DNA from: an uncultured Mediterraneibacter sp.
GTDB taxonomy: Bacteria; Bacillota; Clostridia; Lachnospirales; Lachnospiraceae
Assembly: GCA_944376695.1 (NCBI GenBank)
Contig: CALWDM010000010.1
Location: forward strand, 1 to 52,391
Direction of reading: 5' to 3'
DNA: 52,391 nt
Position numbers and translations under genes: made by a program. Positions 8,822-17,264 of this stretch are shown here, one piece after another. Within the stretch, counting starts at the first letter, position 1, and every line of letters begins with the position of its first letter. The notes beneath the pieces are model-generated. The model had not been told where the DNA came from. It worked only from the letters and a program-made list of their open reading frames with translations, and did not search any database.

Positions 8822-8871
8822 CCGCCTGATTTCCGGATTCCCTTCTGGAGGGAATCTCGGAAATCAGGCGG
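8822..8871 (-). terminator. terminator of minus-strand surface cluster
   Basis: A nearly perfect stem: CCGCCTGATTTCCG / CGGAAATCAGGCGG with an inner GATTCCC / GGGAATC. On the minus strand it runs into TGATTTTCTTTT, so it terminates the cluster reading from 15952 down to 8906. It also sits just past the end of the plus-strand gene ending at 8796 and may serve both. Confidence 0.75.
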
Positions 8872-8905
8872 TCCGCAGTTGTGGCAGAAACTGCCTTCTG
8901 TAAAC

Positions 8906-9472
8906 TCATATATCAAAGTCGCCGTCACCAGCTCTTTTAATACCATCAGGGGAATAGCCATACCCATCAGTATATTTCGCCCGGTCCGCTACTCGGATCG
9001 TAATCAGACCATTATAAATGTCCTCCTCATTATTTGAGATATAAAAAGTATAATCAATGTCATACAGTTTTGAGGAATCTGTCCTGACATCCTCAATATA
9101 GAAATAATATATGTTTCGATATTTACCATGGTCAAAGTGCATTGATGCACTTGACCTGGAGACATCGCCATAGGAAACAACGGTTCCGTCAATAAAGTTA
9201 ATTAAATCAGCAGTTTCCTTTTGAAGATCAAAGGAATTTCTGGCATATTCAGAAAACAGGTCCGCTAACCCGGCAGAATCATTATTCTGAATAAAAGCCA
9301 TGATCCGCTCACCCTGAGACATCGCGATATCTTCCGGGTATTGCCTCTTTTTATGAGAACAGCCGCTTAAAAGTGAACTGAGCAATAAAAGGCTCATAAA
9401 AATACATGTCCGCTTACGGAACCATTGCCCCGTGAATATTGTCTTAAATTTTCTGTTTTTTACCTCCAGCAT
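8906..9472 (-). CDS. DUF5104-like lipoprotein, duplicate copy
   Basis: 188 residues, near-identical over its first ~110 residues to the neighbouring copy. It has a basic n-region (KNRKFK, RKR), a hydrophobic core and lipobox LLSGC at about residue 33. The body carries the EDIAMSQGERIMAFIQNNDSAGLADLFSEYAR helix typical of DUF5104-type lipoproteins (family name from memory), then a strand-rich C-terminal half. I place the start at 9472 behind an AAAGGAG. The reading frame stays open upstream to 9652 because a duplication-linked deletion fused it to a scrap of the upstream gene, so a longer fusion protein is conceivable. Divergence from the other copy is concentrated after residue 105 (SASMHFDHGK versus SMKGQAKYGE). 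Confidence 0.8.
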   Translation of the reverse strand: MLEVKNRKFKTIFTGQWFRKRTCIFMSLLLLSSLLSGCSHKKRQYPEDIAMSQGERIMAFIQNNDSAGLADLFSEYARNSFDLQKETADLINFIDGTVVSYGDVSRSSASMHFDHGKYRNIYYFYIEDVRTDSSKLYDIDYTFYISNNEEDIYNGLITIRVADRAKYTDGYGYSPDGIKRAGDGDFDI

Positions 9473-9652
9473 ATCCAGACCGTGCTCCTTTCTGACAGAT
9501 CCGATTGTCGTCATGATATCCGGAATCGGATTTTTATAACGGGGATTAAATCCTGTGATCCACCATTGCTTTACATCCGGCATCCGTCTGAGCATATGTC
9601 GGATTTTGAGGAGACCCGCAGTTGTAGCAGAAACTGCCTTCTGTAAAATCAT
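9473..9652 (-). pseudogene. duplicated 3' scrap of VWA/DUF4474 gene
   Basis: In frame with the downstream lipoprotein copy, this stretch encodes a near copy of the C-terminal end of the 1111-aa protein (MPDVKQWWITGFNPRYKNP then MTTIGS). It has lost the final ~30 residues through the 99-to-4-bp replacement, which also shifted the frame. No RBS is evident for an independent start. I read it as a by-product of the tandem duplication. Confidence 0.7.
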
Positions 9653-10215
9653 ATATTAAAATCCCAGTCCCCTATATCTTTAATACCATCAGGGGAATAG
9701 CCGTACTCGTCAGTGTATTTAGACTGATCCGCTACTTCGACTGCGATCAGGCCATTATAAATGTCCTCCTCAATATTTGAGATATAAAAAGTATAAAAAA
9801 TCTTATACTGTTTTGAGGAATCTGTCCTGATATCATCAATATGGAAATAATATATTTTGCGATATTCACCATATTTGGCTTGGCCTTTCATACTTGATCT
9901 GGAGACATCGCCATAGGAAACAACGGTTCCGTCAATAAAGTTAATTAAATCAGCAGCTTCCTTTTGAAGATCAGAGGAATTTCTGGCATATTCAGAAAAC
10001 AGCCCCGCTAGCCCGGCAGAATCATTATTCTGAATAAAAGCCATGATCCGCTCACCCTGAGACATCGCGATATCTTCCGGGTATTGCCTCTTTTTATGAG
10101 AACAGCCGCTTAAAAGTGAACTGAGCAATAAAAGGCTCATAAAAATACATGTCCGCTTACGGAACCATTGCCCCGTGAATATTGTCTTAAATTTTCTGTT
10201 TTTTACCTCCAGCAT
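9649..10215 (-). CDS. DUF5104-like lipoprotein, parental copy
   Basis: 188 residues with lipoprotein signal and lipobox LLSGC, DUF5104-like N-terminal helical part and a strand-rich C-terminus that ends YSPDGIKDIGDWDFNI. Its start lies 13 bp inside the end of the large VWA/DUF4474 gene in another frame, so translation is coupled to it. An AAAGGAG sits 12 bases upstream of the ATG. The pairing with a large exported protein recalls effector/immunity or adhesin/accessory-lipoprotein pairs; which one applies is not shown by sequence. Confidence 0.85.
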   Translation of the reverse strand: MLEVKNRKFKTIFTGQWFRKRTCIFMSLLLLSSLLSGCSHKKRQYPEDIAMSQGERIMAFIQNNDSAGLAGLFSEYARNSSDLQKEAADLINFIDGTVVSYGDVSRSSMKGQAKYGEYRKIYYFHIDDIRTDSSKQYKIFYTFYISNIEEDIYNGLIAVEVADQSKYTDEYGYSPDGIKDIGDWDFNI

Positions 10216-13200
10216 ATCCAGACCGTGCTCCTTTCTTCGTCAAAAAGCAATGTTTCGGCTCTGTCGTCTTTGTGGTTCTCAACAGCAGATTGTTTTAAAC
10301 TTTCAAAAAGTTCTTCATGACCTGAGAAATTAATGGATCCGATTGTGGTCATGATATGCGGAACCGGATTTTTATAACGGGGATTAAATCCTGTGATCCA
10401 CCATTGCTTTACATCCGGCATCCAGCTGAACACATGCTGGATATTTGAAGCCGAATTGTAGTTATACAGAGAGATCGTCATTGGAAGTTCAAAGTCGATG
10501 GCATCATAGTGCGGTGTATCAAATATTTCTGACTGATACACATATAATCCAATCTCCGCACCGGTTTGCAGATTCCAATAATCTCCCTTCCATAACCAAA
10601 GCATGTATTCCCTGCCATTACACATGAAATCATATGGTTGGTAACTCATAAAGGTGGCCATATCAAAGACTTCATCATAAAAAGCATTGTAGCCAAAATT
10701 CCTCTGCCAGGTATCCGGCTGTGAGTGATACGCCTCCTCATATTCGTCAAAAATGAAATTCAGCAAAAATGCTCCCGCAGACGCCAGCACTTCGGGCTCG
10801 CAGAAAAATTTAATAATATGCAGGCCAATGCTGAGTATGTAAGCATGATCTGCGACCGGATCTCTGAGCGCCAGCGCGATTTTAACAAGAATATCAGCCA
10901 CTGTTGGGTTTACCGGTGGATTGAAACCAAAAGAATCGCTGTATTTGGAGGGCGCGATTATGCTCTGCTGCTGTTTTACATGACTGTCCCACAAATTTGC
11001 CGGGCCGTTGTATATCAGTGGTTCCGGATCTTTTGGAGCTGCGATTTTTCCATAAGCAATGCGGTCCGCATTGTCGTAAAGGCCATCCCCGTCAGAATCT
11101 GTACTGGTCGGATTGGACTTTAATTTCCCTGTTACGATGACCTGCGTCCTGTCCTCGTTATATTCATATTTCAGCTCCACGATTTCTTCCCCGTCCAGAA
11201 GACCGTCGCCGTCAGTATCCGGATTATTTTTATCAAGCGCCAGCGTTACTCCGTTAAAAACGACCATATTGTCTTCATAATAGTCCGGAATCCCATCGGA
11301 ATCACTATCTGTTTCGATATCAATTTTCTGGCTGATATCAGAGTAGATATTTTCCAGTTCCTCTGCGTTTGACGCCAGATAAAATTTACCGCCGGTATTA
11401 TTGGCCAGAGGATTCAGGTATGTATTGAAATACGATGTGCTTGAGCCAAGCCCCACTGTATAAATTTTAACGCTCTGATCATTTGCCGCTGAAACAACAG
11501 ATGAATGGCTCCTGGTGTCAGAAGTATTGCCATCGCTCAAAACAACCATCATTTTCAGGACTGTGCTGTCGGTGGTTTCGAAAAGGGAGAAGGAGTTGTT
11601 TATTGCGGTATACATATTTGTGCCGCCGCTGGAATGGAAATACCCGGAAGTGAGGTATTTTTTTGCCTCCTCCGGCTCTGAGGTCAGCTGCGGGGTGAGG
11701 ATGTCCGTGCCGCTCTGAAAGCGCACCACTCCGACTTTGCTGTTTTGGGGGAGCCGGTCGATCAGATCTGCGGCTACGGCCAGCCTTAAATTCGACCGGT
11801 CATTGGAAGACATACTCCCGGAATCATCGATCACCAGGATGACCTCAACGCCTGTGTAATTATTGGCGTCCCATACATCCATCCAGGCAAACGCCTCCTC
11901 ATATACCTTCCGGTTCAGAAGAATATAGGTAGAAAAATGCTGTACCGACGCGCTCGCGACATTGCCGGAAATGACCGTCTCCAAAGGTTCCAGCTCCTGA
12001 GCCTCTTCATTGTAATAATATATGACCGGATCAAATGTTTCGTCGCTGAAAAGAGAGCTGTCAAACGCAAAATTGATCACTGCCTGATCAAATGTTCCAT
12101 CCACATGGAAGTCATAAGCCCTGCCTATGTATCCCGGAATCGTCTCTGGGAACAGCGTTTCGTTCGTATTCTGTTCTACACTCAGCGTCTCTGCCTGACT
12201 GCCATCAAGCTCGATATTGACCGATACATCCACGGTATCGTCAGCGTCTGCTGTATAAGTGAGTTTAAAACGTTCGTCTGCCTTCAGAGGGTCGTAATGA
12301 ATCTCTATCTCCTTTTGATCTGAAACACCATCGCCGTCGGTATCACTTTGTAATGGATCGGTACCGTAAATAGAAACTTCCTCATAATCCGTCAGTCCGT
12401 CTCTGTCAGTGTCTTCAGAAGCAGGGCTGGTTCCCCGTTCTTCTTCCTCCCGGTTGCTGAGTCCGTCCTGATCAAAATCTTCGTCTCCATCCTGGATCCC
12501 GTCGCCGTCGGTATCCGGGTTCAGAGGATCGGTGTCTGTATACATGATTTCTGTCTCATCCGTCAGCCCGTCCTTATCGGTATCCTCCGAAGCGGGATCA
12601 GTCTTAAAAATTTTTTCAAGCCAGTCGGCAATCCCATCCTGATCGGTATCGGTTTTATCGCTGAAATCCATCCACAATGCGTACAGCGTCATATCCCGGC
12701 TGATTTCCGTGTTCTCAAAATCAAAAAACTCCGTGCATTCCCGGTCTGTGCACCATGCGCCAAAAACATAGCCGTCCTTTACCGGCTCCGCAGGACGCAC
12801 AGCCGTTTTACCAGCCTCAACACTCTGTGTTTCCACGGCGGTTCCGCCGTTGCTCTCAAATCTGACAGAGTACGTTCCGACGCCTGGTGCGTCATCTGTC
12901 ACCGATTCTGCCGAATATTTTACTGCGGCTGTTATATCTGTTTCTTTGTCAGATATGTTGACAGAAGTCGAAAGATCAAAAGTTCTGCTTTGCGGCTCTG
13001 CCGCGCGGGTTATGACAGGAGTGCCCCCTGCTGTGCTTCCGAGCACGGCGCCGCAGAGGAGCAGGGATAAGATCTGCTTTCTGTTTTTCTTTCTGATCAG
13101 CAGGATAACAATAAGCAGTATGGAAATACCTGCCAAAGCTACAGGGAAAATAAGGGCGGCCGGATCCCCTGTTACTGCCCCGGAGCCTGCGTTGCTCTGT

Positions 13201-13538
13201 GAGTCTGCGTCAGCTCCGGAAGCTCTCAGCACGACCTCCAGCGAAACGGTTTCCCCGCTTTTAACAGACTCTATGGATTTCGATGAATTTCCCACTGCTT
13301 CCAGTCCGTCTGGAACCGAAGTCTCCATAACAACATCCTGAACGGGCGAATCATTTGTGTTTGTCACAGACAGGGAGACTCTGATCTCTTCCGATTGCTC
13401 ATATTCAGCCTTGTCTGTGGTCAAAACAGCCCTGATTCCGTCCTGAGCAGTCTCTGCCGCATAGCAGGGCGTTCCGCTGATGCAGCAGAAAAGCAGGACC
13501 GCAGAAAACATCCCTGCAAGTTTTTTCATAATTTTCAT
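10203..13538 (-). CDS. large surface protein: VWA, TSP3 repeats, DUF4474-like tail
   Basis: 1111 residues from the ATG at 13538 (GGAGAGG RBS). Order: signal peptide 1-27; a CARDB/DUF11-like beta domain 30-105; a membrane helix at 127-148 followed by RKKNRK and a second signal-like hydrophobic stretch (155-172); an InlB/Flg_new-type repeat near 225-290 (SNGGTAVETQSVEAGKT, GYVFGAWCTD); calcium-binding TSP3-type repeats (DTDxDGxxD) at about 295-425; a VWA domain at about 555-740 with a complete MIDAS (DDSGS near 569, GGTNMYT, LSDGNT); further TSP3 repeats at 745-850; then a tail of ~200 residues with WQRNFGY, LWKGDYWNLQTGAEIGLY and QWWITGFNP, which match DUF4474 as I remember it. Predicted exported, metal-dependent and binding. 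It is followed by a coupled lipoprotein gene. Confidence 0.85.
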   Translation of the reverse strand: MKIMKKLAGMFSAVLLFCCISGTPCYAAETAQDGIRAVLTTDKAEYEQSEEIRVSLSVTNTNDSPVQDVVMETSVPDGLEAVGNSSKSIESVKSGETVSLEVVLRASGADADSQSNAGSGAVTGDPAALIFPVALAGISILLIVILLIRKKNRKQILSLLLCGAVLGSTAGGTPVITRAAEPQSRTFDLSTSVNISDKETDITAAVKYSAESVTDDAPGVGTYSVRFESNGGTAVETQSVEAGKTAVRPAEPVKDGYVFGAWCTDRECTEFFDFENTEISRDMTLYALWMDFSDKTDTDQDGIADWLEKIFKTDPASEDTDKDGLTDETEIMYTDTDPLNPDTDGDGIQDGDEDFDQDGLSNREEEERGTSPASEDTDRDGLTDYEEVSIYGTDPLQSDTDGDGVSDQKEIEIHYDPLKADERFKLTYTADADDTVDVSVNIELDGSQAETLSVEQNTNETLFPETIPGYIGRAYDFHVDGTFDQAVINFAFDSSLFSDETFDPVIYYYNEEAQELEPLETVISGNVASASVQHFSTYILLNRKVYEEAFAWMDVWDANNYTGVEVILVIDDSGSMSSNDRSNLRLAVAADLIDRLPQNSKVGVVRFQSGTDILTPQLTSEPEEAKKYLTSGYFHSSGGTNMYTAINNSFSLFETTDSTVLKMMVVLSDGNTSDTRSHSSVVSAANDQSVKIYTVGLGSSTSYFNTYLNPLANNTGGKFYLASNAEELENIYSDISQKIDIETDSDSDGIPDYYEDNMVVFNGVTLALDKNNPDTDGDGLLDGEEIVELKYEYNEDRTQVIVTGKLKSNPTSTDSDGDGLYDNADRIAYGKIAAPKDPEPLIYNGPANLWDSHVKQQQSIIAPSKYSDSFGFNPPVNPTVADILVKIALALRDPVADHAYILSIGLHIIKFFCEPEVLASAGAFLLNFIFDEYEEAYHSQPDTWQRNFGYNAFYDEVFDMATFMSYQPYDFMCNGREYMLWLWKGDYWNLQTGAEIGLYVYQSEIFDTPHYDAIDFELPMTISLYNYNSASNIQHVFSWMPDVKQWWITGFNPRYKNPVPHIMTTIGSINFSGHEELFESLKQSAVENHKDDRAETLLFDEERSTVWICWR

Positions 13539-13566
13539 ACTTTTTCCTCTCCTTTTATGTAAAATA

Positions 13567-14076
13567 TTACTGCTGCCGCACAATTACAGCGTTCTTTTCT
13601 TTTTTGCGCAAAGAGACGTACAGCCAGACGGAACTGAATACGTCTAAGCAAAATGTAAACTGCATAATAATATGAATCACCAGAGCGGCGGCTGATATTT
13701 TATGTGACCGATATGCTTTGACCAGTCCGCTTATACCAAACATCGTGGAAGGGAGTAAAAGCGAGTAATCGAAAACTGCCAGAAGTATCAAAATCGGAAT
13801 TGCCAGAAACAGCACTGCCATCCCAGCTAAACCTAAAAAGAAAGTCAGGAGAAAAACAGGGATGTTGCAAAGCTTGAGCAGCATATTCCAAAACAGCAGC
13901 CGGGTTTCAGTGCAGCCTGACCGCGGAAGAAGAAAAGCATAGATCATATTAGGTAAAAATATCAAAAGGCACGACAGCCCCCATGCATGAAAAAAGATAT
14001 TCGAATGGAATATAAAAATTCCTGCTAAAGCGTATGGGGCGATCAGCAACAGTATCATTGGTATATTTCTTTTCAT
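13567..14076 (-). CDS. polytopic membrane protein
   Basis: 169 residues, mostly hydrophobic, with about five membrane segments and a basic C-terminal end (SLRKKEKNAVIVRQQ). No catalytic motif. It ends 28 bases before the start of the large VWA protein gene on the same strand, so the two are very likely cotranscribed; it could help export or anchor the large protein, but no family is recognised. Confidence 0.65.
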   Translation of the reverse strand: MKRNIPMILLLIAPYALAGIFIFHSNIFFHAWGLSCLLIFLPNMIYAFLLPRSGCTETRLLFWNMLLKLCNIPVFLLTFFLGLAGMAVLFLAIPILILLAVFDYSLLLPSTMFGISGLVKAYRSHKISAAALVIHIIMQFTFCLDVFSSVWLYVSLRKKEKNAVIVRQQ

Positions 14077-14150
14077 TTGTCTGTCCTCTGTCTGTAAATA
14101 AATAGACTTTTATGCCGCTGGTCAAGATCGGCGGCAACGGCACATATGCG

Positions 14151-14966
14151 TCATGAATGATAATATAATTCAATGGGGTCGATCGGGTCAAATGGATGTT
14201 CTTCCACCATCTTTTTATTTCTTCCCCTGCGTTTTATGAGCTCTCCGCTCCTGTTATATATCCAGAAGAAATACACAAGGAGTTTGTTGATTTTCCCAAT
14301 CCGTTCCTTTGTAGTCTTTTCATAGAGCGTCCCTCCCGCCCTGAGAGGCGTTTTTTTGTGTATCAGGGAAATCAGCTCCGTTTCGCATCGGACCGGCTCA
14401 GGCAGGATCGTATATCCCCTTCCCACGCAGCCCGGCTTGTGGGAATCGCTTCCCCCGGTCATTACCTTTCCGTATTTTTTCGCCAGCTTTTCCGCTTCAG
14501 CATTGGACCGTGCCGGCTCGCAGCTGTTAAACGACTCAATAAAGTCAAAACGCTTTATGATTTCAGGGGACTGATAGAACTTCCTTGTATTGGTAAAGCT
14601 CATATACTTTTCTCCGCATGGATGCGCGGGGCCAAGTATCCCGCCGTTGCGGTGGACCAGGTCGATCAGAACGGCAAGCGGCATTCCGCGCATTTCCAGC
14701 AGGCGCATCTTTACCCCTTCAGGCATGATTACGATAATATGACCGGCGTCCCGGGTATCATATTCAATGCCTTTGAGCACGACAAAATCTGTATGACGCT
14801 TTCCGCTTATGTGTTCTTTCCAGTAGCGGTAACCATTGTATGTGTCATGATCCGTGATGAGCATGCCCTGAAATCCATGCTGCTTCAGTATTGTAATATA
14901 TTCCTCCATCCCCACTTTGCTGTCGATGGAGCCTTCCTTTACATGGCAATGCATGTCGATCTTCAT
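14151..14966 (-). CDS. PHP-domain metal-dependent phosphoesterase
   Basis: 271 residues with the complete PHP motif set: MKIDMHCH (H6, H8), TDHD near residue 40, GIEYD near 67, GPAHPCG near 112 and GGSDSHKPG near 173. The family hydrolyses phosphoesters using two or three metal ions; stand-alone members such as this act on small phosphates or nucleotides. The last ~60 residues form a hydrophobic and then basic tail (YFFWIYNRSGELIKRRGRNKK) that is not part of the core fold, so it may attach to the membrane. GAGGACAGG precedes the ATG. It is followed 74 bp downstream by the membrane protein gene on the same strand. Confidence 0.8.
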   Translation of the reverse strand: MKIDMHCHVKEGSIDSKVGMEEYITILKQHGFQGMLITDHDTYNGYRYWKEHISGKRHTDFVVLKGIEYDTRDAGHIIVIMPEGVKMRLLEMRGMPLAVLIDLVHRNGGILGPAHPCGEKYMSFTNTRKFYQSPEIIKRFDFIESFNSCEPARSNAEAEKLAKKYGKVMTGGSDSHKPGCVGRGYTILPEPVRCETELISLIHKKTPLRAGGTLYEKTTKERIGKINKLLVYFFWIYNRSGELIKRRGRNKKMVEEHPFDPIDPIELYYHS

Positions 14967-15076
14967 ATGCCTGTCCTCTTTTCCGATTTTTATTCCTGTT
15001 AGAATTATCTGACTGTACTGCGCTGATTATACATTATTCTGATTCCATGATGATAATTTAAAGTCACGGAGCTTTC

Positions 15077-15952
15077 TCATTTTGCAGAAACATGGAAGCT
15101 GTAATCCACAGTGCCGTTTTCCCATTGCCCCTTTACCTGATAAATGGTTCCCGGATGCGCGGTGAACACCGGATTTCCTTGTTCATTTACGGTTACTTCT
15201 ACTGCGGTTCCTTCAGGTAACGCAGCCGTGCCGTCCTGATACTGTCCGGGCTGAGGAACTTCCCAGGAAAGCAGCTGGACGCTTTCAGGCTTTACATCAA
15301 ACTCCAGCTCCATTTGCAAAGGTTGTGAAAGCTTTGTTATCTCTGTGGATTCCGTCAGCAGAATATGGGGCGCGTCAGCGGTAATGGTATGACTTTCCCC
15401 CTCCTGATCCTCATAGGTCCAGTTATAGCCAAGAGCCTCCGGGATCATAACAGCTGTGTGCGCAAGGTCATCCGTATAGCATACATTCAGAGCAGGGCGC
15501 AGGGAGGGGTCTTTTTCCACAAAAAGTTCCTCAAGATAATGTCCGTATTCTTCTATATAGTTCTGATTTGCCTGTTCCGTTCTCTCGATTTTTGTGATCC
15601 CATTGTACTGCGCGGGATAAGATTGGGCGATTACCCCGTTTCCCCAGATATTCAGCACGTCTCCGCTATTGAAATCCTCTTCCGTAATTTTTTCTCCATT
15701 CTCATCATAGAGCTGGCCCTGGGGGAAGGTTCCGGTAAAAGGATACTGGCCGGTCAGATCGACAAATATGCTGTTCCCGTCCTCCTTCTCCAGATAAACC
15801 GCTTTCATGGTATGCTCTTCCTCCGGCTGGCGCGCCTGCGCCCGGGGAGTTTCATTCATGAAATAAGCGGGGATTACGGCCGCTGCCGCTAAAATGATCA
15901 ATGCCGCCAGCAGGATTCCGATAAGAACGATCGTATTTTTTTTCTTCAACAT
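15077..15952 (-). CDS. membrane-anchored extracellular protein, unknown
   Basis: 291 residues: a cytoplasmic KKK start, an uncleaved-looking membrane helix (8-31), then an extracellular part. The first domain (residues 48-125: MKAVYLEKEDGNSIFV, LYDENGEKITEEDFNSGDVLNIWGNG) looks like a small beta-barrel of the DUF3221/YobA kind. The last ~90 residues (PQPGQYQDGTAALPEGTAVEV, YQVKGQWENGTVDYSFHV) look like an Ig-like fold. It may be a sensor or inhibitor of cell-envelope processes; I cannot name a role. It is the first minus-strand gene of the cluster and has a GGAGG upstream of its ATG. Confidence 0.65.
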   Translation of the reverse strand: MLKKKNTIVLIGILLAALIILAAAAVIPAYFMNETPRAQARQPEEEHTMKAVYLEKEDGNSIFVDLTGQYPFTGTFPQGQLYDENGEKITEEDFNSGDVLNIWGNGVIAQSYPAQYNGITKIERTEQANQNYIEEYGHYLEELFVEKDPSLRPALNVCYTDDLAHTAVMIPEALGYNWTYEDQEGESHTITADAPHILLTESTEITKLSQPLQMELEFDVKPESVQLLSWEVPQPGQYQDGTAALPEGTAVEVTVNEQGNPVFTAHPGTIYQVKGQWENGTVDYSFHVSAK

Positions 15953-16056
15953 AAAACCTCCAGATATTTTTTGTTCTCAAAGTATATCATAAGCAGCAGA
16001 TTCGTTCAATGCAAAGTAAGCCCTCCCTTATTATCTTCCCTGTATCATTGTCTGTG

Positions 16057-16118
16057 TTTGAAAAGTGTGCATTATTGTCCCGGTTTTAAAAGCATTATTG
16101 TCACGGTTTGAAAAGTGC
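16057..16118. repeat. direct repeats resembling IS21-type end repeats
   Basis: Two kinds of interleaved repeats: GCATTATTGTCMCGGTTT (16069 and 16092) and TTTGAAAAGTG (16057 and 16107). The composite pattern (TTGTCACGGTTTGAAAAGTG) resembles the multiple terminal binding repeats of IS21-family elements. No transposase gene is present, so this would be a relic. The rest of 15953-16121 shows nothing else. Confidence 0.35.
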
Positions 16119-16121
16119 CGG

Positions 16122-16150
16122 TTGACTTCCGGACGCCCGGATATTAGAAT
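16122..16150 (+). promoter_or_regulatory. sigma-A promoter of asnA
   Basis: TTGACT, 17-bp spacer, TAGAAT, about 50 bases before the asnA ATG. The spacer contains a CCGGACGCCCGG palindrome-like element. Confidence 0.75.
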
Positions 16151-16199
16151 AAAATGTAAATTTTTATTTTCAGACTAATCAGAAGGGAGCCTTTATTAT

Positions 16200-17210
16200 A
16201 TGGAACAGTTAAGAATACCCGAAGGCTATCATTCTCCCCTTACGATCCGTGAGACGGAGGTTGCCATCAAAGAAGTGAAAGATCATTTTGAGCGGGCGCT
16301 TGCCAAAGCGCTTCATCTGACACGCGTGTCAGCTCCGCTGTTTGTGCGTCCGGAATCCGGGCTGAACGATAACTTAAACGGTGTGGAGCGCCCGGTATCT
16401 TTTGGGATCAGGGAGCAGGAAGAAGCGCCGGCTGAGATCGTACATTCTCTTGCAAAATGGAAGAGATACGCCCTGAAAAATTACGGGTTCCATTCCGGAG
16501 AAGGGCTCTATACAGATATGAGCGCGATCCGCAGGGATGAGGATACGGACAATATCCATTCGATCTATGTAGACCAGTGGGACTGGGAAAAGGTCATCTC
16601 AAAAGAGGAGCGCAATATGGAGACGCTGCAGTATACTGTGCGGAAGGTATACAGCGCGCTGAAAGATACGGAAGACTATATTTCCAGGAGATATAATTAT
16701 ATCGAGCCGCTTCTGCCGGACGATATCTTCTTCGTCACTTCACAGGAGCTGGAGGATCTGTACCCCGGATGCACGCCGAAGGAGAGGGAGAACCGGATCG
16801 CGAAAGAGAAGGGTGCTGTCTTTGTCTCCCAGATCGGCAAGGTGCTGGCGTCCGGGGAGAAGCATGACGGGCGCGCGCCGGACTATGACGACTGGGAATT
16901 AAACGGGGATATCATCGTCTATTATCCTGTCCTTCATATGGCTCTGGAGCTGTCTTCCATGGGGATCCGCGTGGATGAGGAGGCGCTGAAAAGCCAGCTT
17001 AAGGCCGCGGGCTGCGAAGAGCGCGCGGAGCTGCCGTTCCAGAAATCTCTGTTAAACGGAGAGCTGCCCTATACCGTCGGCGGCGGGATCGGCCAGTCGC
17101 GTATCTGTATGTATTATCTGAGAAAGGCTCATATCGGGGAGGTGCAGTCTTCCCTATGGCCGGACGGGATCGCAGCCAGGGCAAAGGAAAACGGGATCCA
17201 GTTATTATAG
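16200..17210 (+). CDS. asnA: aspartate--ammonia ligase
   Basis: 336 residues, the usual length for AsnA. It makes asparagine from aspartate, ammonia and ATP through an aspartyl-adenylate, in the cytoplasm. It keeps the class-II-aaRS-like motifs: [17 protein letters not shown] (40-60), the [12 protein letters not shown] block, [24 protein letters not shown] (118-130) and the C-terminal [14 protein letters not shown] motif near 295. GAAGGGAG precedes the ATG. A HAD phosphatase gene starts 55 bases after the stop and is probably cotranscribed. Confidence 0.95.
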   Translation: MEQLRIPEGYHSPLTIRETEVAIKEVKDHFERALAKALHLTRVSAPLFVRPESGLNDNLNGVERPVSFGIREQEEAPAEIVHSLAKWKRYALKNYGFHSGEGLYTDMSAIRRDEDTDNIHSIYVDQWDWEKVISKEERNMETLQYTVRKVYSALKDTEDYISRRYNYIEPLLPDDIFFVTSQELEDLYPGCTPKERENRIAKEKGAVFVSQIGKVLASGEKHDGRAPDYDDWELNGDIIVYYPVLHMALELSSMGIRVDEEALKSQLKAAGCEERAELPFQKSLLNGELPYTVGGGIGQSRICMYYLRKAHIGEVQSSLWPDGIAARAKENGIQLL

Positions 17211-17264
17211 GGGCCGGCCGCATTGCCTGCGGAGGACGATCTATGTGATGAGAGGGAGGGTTCC

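Larger units (their letters stand above)
8872..10455. repeat. tandem segmental duplication (two units)
   Basis: Two direct copies, about 8872-9615 and 9616-10455. Each begins with CCGCAGTTGT (G/A) GCAGAAACTGCC and contains a whole DUF5104-like lipoprotein gene plus the 3' end of the upstream VWA/DUF4474 gene (minus strand). The distal copy replaces 99 bp (10237-10335 in the parent) with 4 bp, and its homology ends at about 9613, just before the second unit begins. The high identity of the lipoprotein 5' halves indicates a recent event. Confidence 0.85.

Noticed and set aside
10203-13538. Metalloprotease or pilin-tip adhesin reading of the VWA protein
   Set aside because: No HExxH motif and no C-terminal LPxTG sorting signal; VWA plus TSP3 plus a DUF4474-like tail fits better with an exported effector or adhesion protein of unknown type.
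14196-15002. 268-codon plus-strand ORF opposite the PHP gene
   Set aside because: The minus-strand frame holds every PHP metal-binding motif; the plus frame is a shadow.
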